The position numbers and the translations under genes were made by a program. From Candidatus Sulfotelmatobacter sp. (GTDB lineage Bacteria > Acidobacteriota > Terriglobia > Terriglobales > Acidobacteriaceae), in assembly GCA_025462865.1 (NCBI GenBank), contig JAOAPI010000058.1, forward strand, positions 1 to 50,089: DNA of 50,089 bases, given 5' to 3'. The notes beneath the pieces were generated by a model. It saw nothing but the letters and a program-made list of their open reading frames with translations, was not told where the DNA came from and made no database searches. Below are positions 25,901-33,228 of this stretch, piece by piece (the first letter of the stretch is position 1; every line of letters begins with the position of its first letter).

Positions 25901-26650
25901 GGATTCCCTGCGGGCGGCCCGCGTACGATGACTGCTGATCTCACCGGCAAGCTGCCATGGGGGGCGCGGAAGATTCGCATCACGACGAACCTGCAGATTT
26001 ATTGGGACGGCATTCTGGTCAGTCGAACATCTCAAGACATGATTGCGTCGCGCCTCGCCCGCAGGTCCGAAGGCGAGACGCCCCTTCGGCGAGCTCAGGG
26101 CAGGCTCATGGGACAGCCGGCAGGATGCCAGCGCTACAATCAGTGCCTCACACCCGTGCCGCTCGTGCATGCGGATCTCGGTCCCCACGGGTTCCCGCTG
26201 AAGATCGAAGGCACGCCTCCTGGCAACGTGCAGTACATCTACGAGAAAGTTAGCGCAACCGGGCCGTACACTCGTCCGGTAGGGACTTACACGCGCTATG
26301 GCGATGTCTTGCCGCTGCTGACGGCACTGGACGATCAGTTGGTGGTGTTCGGTTCAGGAGATGAGGTGCGGCTGGACTTTGATCCTTCAAACCTGGCTCC
26401 TCTTCCTAAAGGCTGGGTGCGCGATTACTTCTTCGCGGCGAACGGCTACGAGAAAGACATGGATTTCTACGCGGCCGAAGGCAACTTTGTAGCGCCGCTG
26501 CCGTTTCTGAAGATGGGAGACTATCCATACGCGCCGGGCAAGACGTTTCCCCTCGACGACGCGCACATAAATTATCTTCTCGAATACAACACTCGGCACA
26601 TGTCCGGAAATGAGCAACCGGGTTATTGGTTCGACTACGGACCCAACTGA
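22970..26650 (+). CDS. TPR-FG-GAP-ASPIC/UnbV giant secreted protein
   Basis: This 1226-residue protein has a signal peptide (AVLAGTLLAAFGLFATA), then about five TPR units at residues 25-205 (LNNLGAAYMNQQLFEKGLK, WYNLGLLAKNTGDAQAAIG). Seven FG-GAP loops span about 265-670 (DYDNDGKIDI, DYDNDGFEDI, DYDHDGDLDL, DFDHDGWMDL, DYDNDGWIDL, DYDGDGATDL and the degenerate DVNNDRAVDI). An ASPIC/UnbV domain lies at about 675-765. The remaining 460 residues, beginning at CPTLFVWNGERYEFVADM, are unassigned and beta-rich. A repeat-like insertion adds about 35 residues near 1025-1060 without breaking the frame. It lies 100 bases after the previous CRTAC1 gene and 54 before the permease, all in one direction. 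The architecture suggests an extracellular binding or scaffold protein; no catalytic motif was recognised. Confidence 0.85.
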   Translation: MTPRISAVLAGTLLAAFGLFATAPQTQSKANPVEAARLNNLGAAYMNQQLFEKGLKSFRQAAELDPKLAIARLNEGIGLLNLQKIDDAKSALEDALKQDPKIPNAWYNLGLLAKNTGDAQAAIGAFKHVIEIDASDADTWYFLGTAYVQAKQFPQAIDAFQHALQLNPLHASGEFGLSRAYQQSADLDHAREHLKKFQYITQNKIGVPMSLAYGEQGKYSRAMESPSVVLEAPAQIKVRFVDVTAQSGLVFNPARKGVTLYAGFPYSLGSGACFLDYDNDGKIDIFVADDGAQGGPSLYHNVGKGKFENADSKLNFSPSNHGTGCSVGDYDNDGFEDIAFTAPSQVSLLHNEKNGRFKSVPTPITRMPAIGSGAPGAQKEKADPQSQPPQNPIDPKVSSQLGQIFPAPALFTGVTFIDYDHDGDLDLYITTTSAVAEPDFKNKTWDERTPPTGRNLMWRNNGNGVFTDVTESTGLFGNSTSIAAVGTDVNNDRAVDIVLTGGVRGVTVFENPREGMFKIKEMWPEGGPKAAVGVAVLDFDHDGWMDLAFTHTGAPSLTLWRNNHGKTFDRVNLPETNWVRAFGVAAIDYDNDGWIDLVAVGETKEGKGEVRLFRNLGADGFKDVTADVGLDKIQLKEPRAIITGDYDGDGATDLLITQNHGPAVLLRNEGGNQNHWLRLSLKGLADNKSAIGTKVEVFAGGNRQKFEIAGSNGYLGQNSTDIVVGLGDAKEADIVRMLWPTGVLQDEINIAGDKQQNFLEIDRRGSSCPTLFVWNGERYEFVADMLGAGVVGHWVGPGQRDIPRPVEYIKIDHTAIREKDGKLSFRFMEPLEEAVYLDQARLLAVDHPAESDVYPNEYFASNLPYPDFKVVVSRNARPPAGAWDEHGHNVLPDLMAHRYFGDFGLTQFQGFAQPHSLTLDLGEEYRGDPLWLLLHGEVEYFSANSMYAASQAGVRAISPYVEALGATGKWTRVIDDMGFPAGGPRTMTADLTGKLPWGARKIRITTNLQIYWDGILVSRTSQDMIASRLARRSEGETPLRRAQGRLMGQPAGCQRYNQCLTPVPLVHADLGPHGFPLKIEGTPPGNVQYIYEKVSATGPYTRPVGTYTRYGDVLPLLTALDDQLVVFGSGDEVRLDFDPSNLAPLPKGWVRDYFFAANGYEKDMDFYAAEGNFVAPLPFLKMGDYPYAPGKTFPLDDAHINYLLEYNTRHMSGNEQPGYWFDYGPN
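26050..26150. repeat. repeat-like palindromic insertion in frame inside a gene
   Basis: The stretch contains the inverted repeat CCGAAGG (26067-26073) / CCTTCGG (26083-26089), the GAGCTCAGGGCAGGCT module, and a 25-base segment at 26113-26137 starting ACAGCCGGC and ending GCGCTAC. The 25-base segment matches 39127-39151 at 21 of 25 positions. The encoded peptide (EGETPLRRAQGRLMGQ) is basic and unlike the surrounding domain. The frame is kept on both sides, so the element adds about 35 residues to the 1226-residue protein. Confidence 0.7.
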
Positions 26651-26704
26651 GGACGACCTACAGAATCGTTTTAATATTGACATTTCCCGCCTCCGCATAA
26701 TCCA

Positions 26705-28153
26705 ATGGGCGGACTCATGGAAACCACGCCGGTCGCTACACCTGTGTCATCCGCCCCGCGGTTGCGGCGCGCGCTCACGCTTTGGGATCTGATTCTTTAC
26801 GGCGTGATCGTGATTCAACCGGTAGCGCCCATGTCGGTTTTTGGAGTGCTCAGCGACCGCGGGCGCGGGCACGTCGTCACAACCATCCTCATTGCAATGG
26901 TTGCCATGTTGTTCACGGCGATCAGTTACGGAAAAATGGCGCGCGCGTATCCAAGCGCGGGCTCGGCGTTTACTTACGTGGGCCAGGAAATTAATCCTGC
27001 ACTCGGCTACGTCACGGGATGGAGCATGGTAATGGATTACATGCTCAATCCAATGATCTGCATTATCTGGATCAGTCAACAGGCGCATGTGTTTGCTCCG
27101 GGCGTGCCCTATGGCGCATGGGCCGTTTTCTTCGCAGTAGTATTTACTGCACTGAACATTCAAGGCGTAAAGACTTCCGCCCGAGTGAACACGGCACTGG
27201 CAGCCGGCATGGCCGTAGTGATCGCAATATTTTTCGTGGCGGCAGCGCGCTACATTTTCGGGCATCCGCATGATGGAACGGCGTTCTTCACGCGTCCCTT
27301 TTATGATCCGCAAACGTGGAACATCAGAGCGGTGCTCGGAGGGACTTCCGTAGCGGTATTGACCTACATTGGTTTCGACGGCATCTCGACGCTTTCGGAA
27401 GAAGCTGAAAATCCGCGTCGGAATATTTTGCTGGCGACGGTGTTGACGTGCCTGGTTATCGGTGTGTTGTCTGCGATCCAAGTGTACGCGGCCCAATTGA
27501 TATGGCCGGCGTCTCAGCCTTACCCAGACATGGACACGGCGTTCACCTTCGTGGCGGGCCGCGCCTGGCGGCCGCTATTTGCGATTGTGGGATTTACTTT
27601 GGTTGTCGCCAATTTTGGTTCGGGCATGGGAGCGCAACTCGGCGCTGCTCGCCTGCTTTACGGGATGGGCCGCAGTAACGCTCTGCCCAAGTCTTTTTTT
27701 GGCGTGGTGGATCCGAAACGGCACGTGCCGCGCAACAATGTGCTTTTCGTGGGAACTCTCGCTCTGGCCGGCGCGTTTCTTCTGCCTTGGGTGGCGAAGG
27801 TCCCATCAATATTGGGACGATTTGTTTCCAGTGGATATCTTCAGGGGTCGACAACCAGTGGCTATGAACTTGGCGCGAACTTGCTAAACTACGGCGCCCT
27901 GATCGCTTTCATGGGAGTAAATGCCGCGGCGTTTGTTCGCTATTACTTGCATGAGGATAAGAAAAAGCTGACGAATCTGCTGCCTCCGGTTTTGGGTTTC
28001 GTCATCTGCCTATTTCTCTGGTTAAGCCTTAGTACCATGGCGCTTGTCTTTGGGGCTATCTGGATGGCGGTTGGAATTGCGTTTGGAGCCTGGAAGACTC
28101 GGGGCTTCCGCAGCAACCTGGTAAATTTCGAGTTGCCGCCGGAGGAAGAATAG
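26705..28153 (+). CDS. APC-superfamily amino acid permease
   Basis: This 482-residue protein has about twelve hydrophobic helices and the character of the APC superfamily: LWDLILYGVIVIQPVAPMSV in helix 1, YPSAGSAFTYVGQEINP around helix 3, and GFDGISTLSEEAENPRRNI in helix 6, the conserved signature of amino acid-polyamine-organocation transporters. It probably imports an amino acid or amine with protons across the inner membrane; the substrate is unknown. Two ATGs are possible (26705 and 26717), with the first used here and neither having a strong ribosome-binding site. It follows the giant UnbV protein by 54 bases on the same strand, so it may belong to that cluster, although it could have its own promoter. 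It is convergent with the GH2 gene. Confidence 0.88.
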   Translation: MGGLMETTPVATPVSSAPRLRRALTLWDLILYGVIVIQPVAPMSVFGVLSDRGRGHVVTTILIAMVAMLFTAISYGKMARAYPSAGSAFTYVGQEINPALGYVTGWSMVMDYMLNPMICIIWISQQAHVFAPGVPYGAWAVFFAVVFTALNIQGVKTSARVNTALAAGMAVVIAIFFVAAARYIFGHPHDGTAFFTRPFYDPQTWNIRAVLGGTSVAVLTYIGFDGISTLSEEAENPRRNILLATVLTCLVIGVLSAIQVYAAQLIWPASQPYPDMDTAFTFVAGRAWRPLFAIVGFTLVVANFGSGMGAQLGAARLLYGMGRSNALPKSFFGVVDPKRHVPRNNVLFVGTLALAGAFLLPWVAKVPSILGRFVSSGYLQGSTTSGYELGANLLNYGALIAFMGVNAAAFVRYYLHEDKKKLTNLLPPVLGFVICLFLWLSLSTMALVFGAIWMAVGIAFGAWKTRGFRSNLVNFELPPEEE

Positions 28154-28203
28154 GAATCGTGGACTGTTCTTCGTTGTTGCGGCGATATGCTCAGGCAATA
28201 CAG

Positions 28204-30927
28204 TTACTCTACGTTCCATCCGCTGACTTTTACGACGGGCTTGCTCGTTCCCAGTTCAGTCGTGCGGTAGGTGCCAGTCAGTTCGCGCTTCTCGCCGGGC
28301 AGGAGCGAAATGTAATTGTCTTCCCAGATGATCGGAAGGATCTCTTCTCCATTTGCGCTCTTGTTCAGTTTCAATCTCACGAAAAAAGCCAGGTTCTTGT
28401 CTGGATTTTCAACGGTTACATGTGCGATAGATTCTTCGCCTTTGCGTTCTGTGCGGGTCGTAACTTTAAGCTTTACCTTGGGTAACTGCGAGAGAACGGA
28501 GTAGTCGGCGAAGGAATCGGTGGGAGTGGTCCACCAGTTGGATTTCGCCCAATCGAGAGTTTCGGGTTTGGTGGAAAGCCAGTAGAAGTTTGAACCTACC
28601 TGTTTCCCTGCCGAATCGCTAATGCGCAGAACGACGAAGTAAACGGGGCTTAGGCCCTGCAAGTCGGGGAGTGCCAATACCTTCGTGGTGCTGTCGGCCG
28701 CCGCATCGAGAGAATCCTCGTGGGAAAATTTCTCCGTCATGTCGAGGTTATAGATCTTCGTTGTGAGTTTCAGGCCTTTCGCATCTTCATACTGGCTGCT
28801 GACCACCCAGATTGAGCGATCATCGTAGCCATAAATAGGATGCAGCGCTTCCATCGCACGTTTGGCGCCGAAGTAACCGCCGCCGGGACGAAGATAATAA
28901 TCGTATAAATGCCAGATCATGGATGGCCAGGCATTGTTCAACATCCACTGAATCACGCCGGTCGATTCGTACTTATTGCGGCTATAGGCTTCGTACATGG
29001 CGCGGACGCCTTCGTACGTTTGCAGTTGCGATTTCTCGGCGAAGTCTTCCACGTTATCTGATTTACCGTAGCGATTGGCGAGGGCGTCGCTGAACACCTG
29101 GATGGTCTTGAACTCTCCGCCTCCGGCGTGATAGTTCCACACGTCGTCAATCGGCCACAGATGATCTTTGCCAACCATGGCGCGAATGCTGTCGATGGGC
29201 GGCACGGCCGGGCCCATGCTCGTTTCAGTGTTGAAGCCGTAAGCGCCACCGCAGCCGCCGGGATTGCACTGCTTACGATTGGGTTGTCCTTGCGGCGTGT
29301 CCTTTACCCAATAGCTGGGAGCTACGTACTCATACGGCCCTGTCATCTTGACACCGCTGTCGCCGGTGATCGTGGTGGGCTTGCCCGTAGCAGACGAAAC
29401 CACAGGATTCGGCCACAGAAGTTTCGTTTCGATATCAAGATACATTTGTTCGACGTCTGGAGGAGGCGGGTTGTCGCTGCCGTTCAGCCACATTACCAGG
29501 CTGGGATGACTGCGCAGGCGGTACATCTGATCACGCAGAGATTGCTGCGCAATTTCAAAGTCCTCAGGCTTCCAGCGCGACCAGCGCTCCCAGAAATCGC
29601 AACAGCACCATCCCGCCATCACGAGGACTCCCTCGTGGTCGGCTAGATCGAAGAACTCCTGAGTTTCAAGTTTGCCTTCGAGACGAACTGTATTCAGTCC
29701 CATATCGCGGACGTAACGGAATTCGTCATGCAGGCGTTGGGAATTTTCGCGAAGCATCATGTCAGGCGTCCAGCCACCGCCACGGATCAGGATGTTTTTG
29801 CCGTTGATGTGGAAGGCGCGTCCCCCGGTGGCGTTTACTTCTGAGGTTACCTGGCGAATACCAAATTCTGTTTGGGAATGATCGCTAACCATGCCATTGA
29901 GTTCGAATGTCATCGACAGCGGATAAAGATTTGGTTTGCCCATTTGCGCCGGCCACCAGAGCCGCGGATTCGAGAATGTGAGCTGGGGAAACTGATCGGG
30001 AGCAAACGTGACATCTTTACTTTCGTTCGGAGCAAGTTCAACTTCCTGTTCGAAGGCCACGTTTTCGATCTGACCTCTCAGTTTGCCGGTCACCGAGCGA
30101 TCGGTGCCGTTCTTTAATTGAGCTGCGACGGTGAGTTGTGCGGAATCATTGGTGGGCAGGTTCAGCTTCGACACGACCGTGGGATAACGCACGGCCACGG
30201 GTCCACTGGTCGTGAGGTAGACGTCGCCCCATAGCCCCATGTTCTTATCCGGAGGCGCGGGATTCCAATCGACGAAAGTGATAGCGAGATCATTTTCAGT
30301 GGGGGCGAAGACCTGGACGGCAAGAACATTTTCGACGCCAGGCTTCAGTGCTTTTGTGACATTGAGTTCGTAGGTGCGCCAGGCTCCCGTCACGTCGTTA
30401 GAGGTGGCAATCTGTTTCCCGTTGAGCCAGATGTTGGCGCGGTAGTTGATGCCGTTGAACTTCAGCCAACTTGTTCTTCCCGCGTAGGATGCGGGGGCAG
30501 TGAACTCCTTGCGATACCACCAGGAAACCGCGTAGGGACTGCCTGGTTCCATTGGGAGGTTGGAGAAATTCCCACCGATGGGGTACGTCACTCCGGCAAA
30601 CTGGCGGAGGTTCATAGCAAAGAATGGGTCCGGAAGGGTCTTGTCTTTGACGAGAGCGGCGACAACAGTAGTGGGCACCGTAACATCGTGCCAGCCCTTG
30701 GGAATGAAACCGCGCGACGCGACCACTTCACCCTTAGCTACGACTTTGGCGGAGGTTTGCATCGTCCAATGGTCGCGGAGGAAAAGTTGTCCGCCGGAAG
30801 CCTTCGGCGTTTTTGCTTTGGACGCCGGCGTGTCTGCGGCGAGGAGAATTTGCGAACCGAGAAATGAGATGCAGAGGAATTGCGCCAACAGAGGAATAAT
30901 GAACGTTAAGCGTCTGCCAGATTTCAT
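28204..30927 (-). CDS. secreted GH2 exo-beta-D-glucosaminidase-like enzyme
   Basis: This 907-residue glycoside hydrolase resembles the exo-chitosanase branch of family GH2 (CsxA type), which releases glucosamine from chitosan ends. The branch's acid/base motif NGSDNPPPP (D485) replaces the usual NE of GH2, and the nucleophile lies in FNTETSMGP (E568). Also present are the sugar-binding-type VSWWYRKEF and FNGINYRANIWLNGKQI of the N-terminal jelly-roll and Ig-like domains. A signal peptide follows the chosen ATG (LTFIIPLLAQFLCISFLGS), predicting export to the periplasm or outside. The start at 30927 is preferred over a longer frame from 31026 because AAGGAG lies five bases upstream and the signal peptide begins there. 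A LacI-type operator overlaps the predicted promoter. It is divergent from the PpiD-like gene and convergent with the permease. Another amino-sugar substrate is possible. Confidence 0.88.
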   Translation of the reverse strand: MKSGRRLTFIIPLLAQFLCISFLGSQILLAADTPASKAKTPKASGGQLFLRDHWTMQTSAKVVAKGEVVASRGFIPKGWHDVTVPTTVVAALVKDKTLPDPFFAMNLRQFAGVTYPIGGNFSNLPMEPGSPYAVSWWYRKEFTAPASYAGRTSWLKFNGINYRANIWLNGKQIATSNDVTGAWRTYELNVTKALKPGVENVLAVQVFAPTENDLAITFVDWNPAPPDKNMGLWGDVYLTTSGPVAVRYPTVVSKLNLPTNDSAQLTVAAQLKNGTDRSVTGKLRGQIENVAFEQEVELAPNESKDVTFAPDQFPQLTFSNPRLWWPAQMGKPNLYPLSMTFELNGMVSDHSQTEFGIRQVTSEVNATGGRAFHINGKNILIRGGGWTPDMMLRENSQRLHDEFRYVRDMGLNTVRLEGKLETQEFFDLADHEGVLVMAGWCCCDFWERWSRWKPEDFEIAQQSLRDQMYRLRSHPSLVMWLNGSDNPPPPDVEQMYLDIETKLLWPNPVVSSATGKPTTITGDSGVKMTGPYEYVAPSYWVKDTPQGQPNRKQCNPGGCGGAYGFNTETSMGPAVPPIDSIRAMVGKDHLWPIDDVWNYHAGGGEFKTIQVFSDALANRYGKSDNVEDFAEKSQLQTYEGVRAMYEAYSRNKYESTGVIQWMLNNAWPSMIWHLYDYYLRPGGGYFGAKRAMEALHPIYGYDDRSIWVVSSQYEDAKGLKLTTKIYNLDMTEKFSHEDSLDAAADSTTKVLALPDLQGLSPVYFVVLRISDSAGKQVGSNFYWLSTKPETLDWAKSNWWTTPTDSFADYSVLSQLPKVKLKVTTRTERKGEESIAHVTVENPDKNLAFFVRLKLNKSANGEEILPIIWEDNYISLLPGEKRELTGTYRTTELGTSKPVVKVSGWNVE

Positions 30928-30997
30928 GTGGCTCCTTGCATGCTTTTGGAGAAAACTTTCGCATGCAGCTCCGGGGACCTGGATCCGGGAATTAAGA

Positions 30998-31030
30998 TGG
31001 ATAACACGTCTATTGATACGTTTCAATAGA
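30998..31030 (-). promoter_or_regulatory. promoter with overlapping LacI-type operator for the GH2 gene
   Basis: On the minus strand TTGAAA (31026-31021) is followed after 17 bases by TATCCA (31003-30998), a promoter-like pair whose -10 box is only moderate. Overlying the -35 is the palindrome TCTATTGA-N6-TCAATAGA (31009-31030). It has a central CG and symmetry at 10 of 11 base pairs, the pattern bound by LacI/GalR-family repressors. This suggests sugar-induced control of the GH2 gene. No LacI-family regulator is encoded in the window. Confidence 0.65.
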
Positions 31031-31161
31031 GGAATGGTTCAGACCTGCCAGCGATCCTGCCGAGAGCGGGGATGCGGGAAGCGACGAAAACGATTGCTGG
31101 ACCCAACAACCACCCGCCGAGGCGCAGGGCTAGCGGGCAGTGAATGGGGTGGTCCGTAGTT

Positions 31162-31167
31162 TATAAT
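31162..31167 (+). promoter_or_regulatory. -10 box upstream of the PpiD-like gene
   Basis: A perfect TATAAT lies 37 bases before the ATG at 31205. No good -35 is visible at normal spacing. A GGAG with a following purine run stands between it and the start, fitting a normal leadered message. Confidence 0.4.
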
Positions 31168-31204
31168 TATTGATCCCGCAGTAAATTTCTGGAGTGATGA
31201 GAAG

Positions 31205-33199
31205 ATGATTCGATTTTTGCAAACTGAAGGACCCGTCAAGAAAATTGTGCTCAGCGGCTTGCTGCTGCTGATTTGCGCCGCCATGGTGATCGCATTCGTC
31301 CCCGGAGGTTTAGGCGACAACATCACCGGCACGCCGGGCAAAGGGATCGTGGCCAAAGTCAGTGGCGAGGATATCACCGTCGAGCAGGTGAAAGAGACAG
31401 CCCGCCAGATGGCGCAACAGCAAGCGCAGCAGTATGGTGCAAATGCGGCAATGTTGATGCCGTTTCTGATCCAGCAGGATACTCAGCGCGCGGCCGATCA
31501 ACTGATTGACCGTCAGGCGTTGCTGATCGAGGCGCAGCGCCTGGGCCTGAAGTCCACTCCGCAGGAAGTGCGGGATGAGTTGCAGCATGGCCGCTACTCG
31601 CCGGTTTTCTTTCCCGAGGGAAATTTTATCGGCCAGGCCGAATATCAAAGCATGTTGCAACGGGCGAACCTTACTCCAGCAAGGTTCGAGGAGAATGTCG
31701 GCAAGGACATTCTGATCAATAAATTGCAGGCGTTGATTACCGGGAGCGCGTCGGTTGGCGATCCTGCGATTCGGCAGGAGTTTGCCAAGCAGAATACGAA
31801 AGTGAAATTTGAGTACGCCGTTCTGAAAGAGGATGACATCAAGAAGGGCCTCCATCCCACGACGGAAGAGCTCAAGGCTTTTTACGACAGTCACCAGAAA
31901 AATTATGCCAACTCGATTCCGGAGAAGCGCAAGATCAAGTACGCGGTAGTCGATACGGGAAAAATTCAGGGCGGAGTGCAGGTCACGCACGACGATCTGC
32001 AGGCTTATTACAATCAGCACCGCGATGAGTATCGTACGGCTGAGCAGGCGAAGGTGAGCCATATCCTGATCAAGACGCCGCTCCCCGGACCGGATGGCAA
32101 AGTCGATGAAAAGGGCGTGGCGGCCGCGCAACAGCGCGCGCAAGATTTGCTCAAACAACTAAAAGCTGGTGCGAAGTTTGAAGATCTCGCCAAGAAGTTT
32201 TCGGAGGATCCCGGTAGCGCCAAAGAAGGCGGATCACTAGGCTGGATTGGAAAAGGGCGCACAGTTCCGGAATTCGAGAAGGCCGCATTTTCGCAGCCAA
32301 AGGGTCAGGTCGGCGATCTGGTGAAGAGCAGTTACGGTTTTCACATTATTCGCGTCGATGACCGGCAGGACGCGCATATGAAGACGCTCGACGAGGTCAA
32401 AGACCAGATTGAACCGGTCCTGAAACAACAGAAGGCGCAACAGATGGCGCAGAAGCAGGCCGATGATTTTTTCCAGCAGGCTAAGTCGCAGGGATTGGAT
32501 GCCGCAGGAAACGCCAAGGGTGTGCAGGTGGCGACTTCAGATTTCTTCAGCCGCAAAGATGTCGTGCCGGGGTTAGGTCCTGCGCCCCAGTTGATGGATG
32601 CGGTTTTCGGCGCGACGGAAAAATTGCCTCCGGAGATGGCGGCAACCTCGCAGGGTTTCGCCGTGTTTCAGTTGCTGGGAATTAAGCCGCCGGCGACCCC
32701 TAAATTTGAGGATATTCGTACGCAGGTAGAAGAGCAATTCAAGAACGAGCGCTCCAATATTCTTTTGTCGCAGAAGGTTCAGGAACTTTCTGATCGCGCG
32801 AAAACCGAACATGACCTGAAGAAAGCAGCAAAGGAGTTGGGCGCAACAGTGAAGACCAGCGATTTCGTGTTGCCCGATGGTCAGGTTCCCGACATTGGGT
32901 CGATGACCGGACAGGCGGCGGTTGCCTTCAGCATGAAGCCGGGAGATATCAGCGGACCCATCAACAGCGGCGCCAACGGCATTGTAATTTCAGTGCTGGA
33001 AGCCCAGACGCCGCCGGACTCAGACTTTACCGCCAAGCGTGATCAGATTCGAGACACGCTGGTCCAGGGAAAGCAGCAGGAGTTGTTCGGATTATTTATA
33101 ACCAACCTGCGTGACCAGATGGACAAGGCGGGCAAGATCAAGATCAATCAGGAAGAATTGAAAGCGCTGACCCGTGCGGGAAGCGAACCAGGAATTTAA
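31205..33199 (+). CDS. PpiD/SurA-like periplasmic peptidyl-prolyl isomerase
   Basis: This 664-residue protein has one N-terminal membrane helix (KIVLSGLLLLICAAMVIAFV, about residues 13-32), a SurA_N-like helical chaperone region (about 45-255), a parvulin rotamase domain at about 275-395 (VSHILIKTP, LAKKFSEDPGSAKEGGSLGW, GFHIIRVDD) and a long C-terminal helical part. It is anchored in the inner membrane facing the periplasm and helps fold exported proteins by isomerising peptidyl-prolyl bonds. Length and order match PpiD. It is divergent from the GH2 gene, and malQ follows after 29 bases on the same strand, so these two are probably co-transcribed although their roles are unrelated. Confidence 0.88.
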   Translation: MIRFLQTEGPVKKIVLSGLLLLICAAMVIAFVPGGLGDNITGTPGKGIVAKVSGEDITVEQVKETARQMAQQQAQQYGANAAMLMPFLIQQDTQRAADQLIDRQALLIEAQRLGLKSTPQEVRDELQHGRYSPVFFPEGNFIGQAEYQSMLQRANLTPARFEENVGKDILINKLQALITGSASVGDPAIRQEFAKQNTKVKFEYAVLKEDDIKKGLHPTTEELKAFYDSHQKNYANSIPEKRKIKYAVVDTGKIQGGVQVTHDDLQAYYNQHRDEYRTAEQAKVSHILIKTPLPGPDGKVDEKGVAAAQQRAQDLLKQLKAGAKFEDLAKKFSEDPGSAKEGGSLGWIGKGRTVPEFEKAAFSQPKGQVGDLVKSSYGFHIIRVDDRQDAHMKTLDEVKDQIEPVLKQQKAQQMAQKQADDFFQQAKSQGLDAAGNAKGVQVATSDFFSRKDVVPGLGPAPQLMDAVFGATEKLPPEMAATSQGFAVFQLLGIKPPATPKFEDIRTQVEEQFKNERSNILLSQKVQELSDRAKTEHDLKKAAKELGATVKTSDFVLPDGQVPDIGSMTGQAAVAFSMKPGDISGPINSGANGIVISVLEAQTPPDSDFTAKRDQIRDTLVQGKQQELFGLFITNLRDQMDKAGKIKINQEELKALTRAGSEPGI

Positions 33200-33228
33200 C
33201 AAGGAATTCAAGGTGGTTAGCGAGTTGC

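Noticed and set aside
24965..26188. 407-residue leftward frame inside the giant UnbV gene
   Set aside because: The composition is His/Arg-rich, as expected for an antisense frame, and the opposite strand has clear domains.
30928..31026. longer N-terminus of the GH2 gene
   Set aside because: It would overlap the predicted promoter and operator, while a good ribosome-binding site and signal peptide mark 30927.
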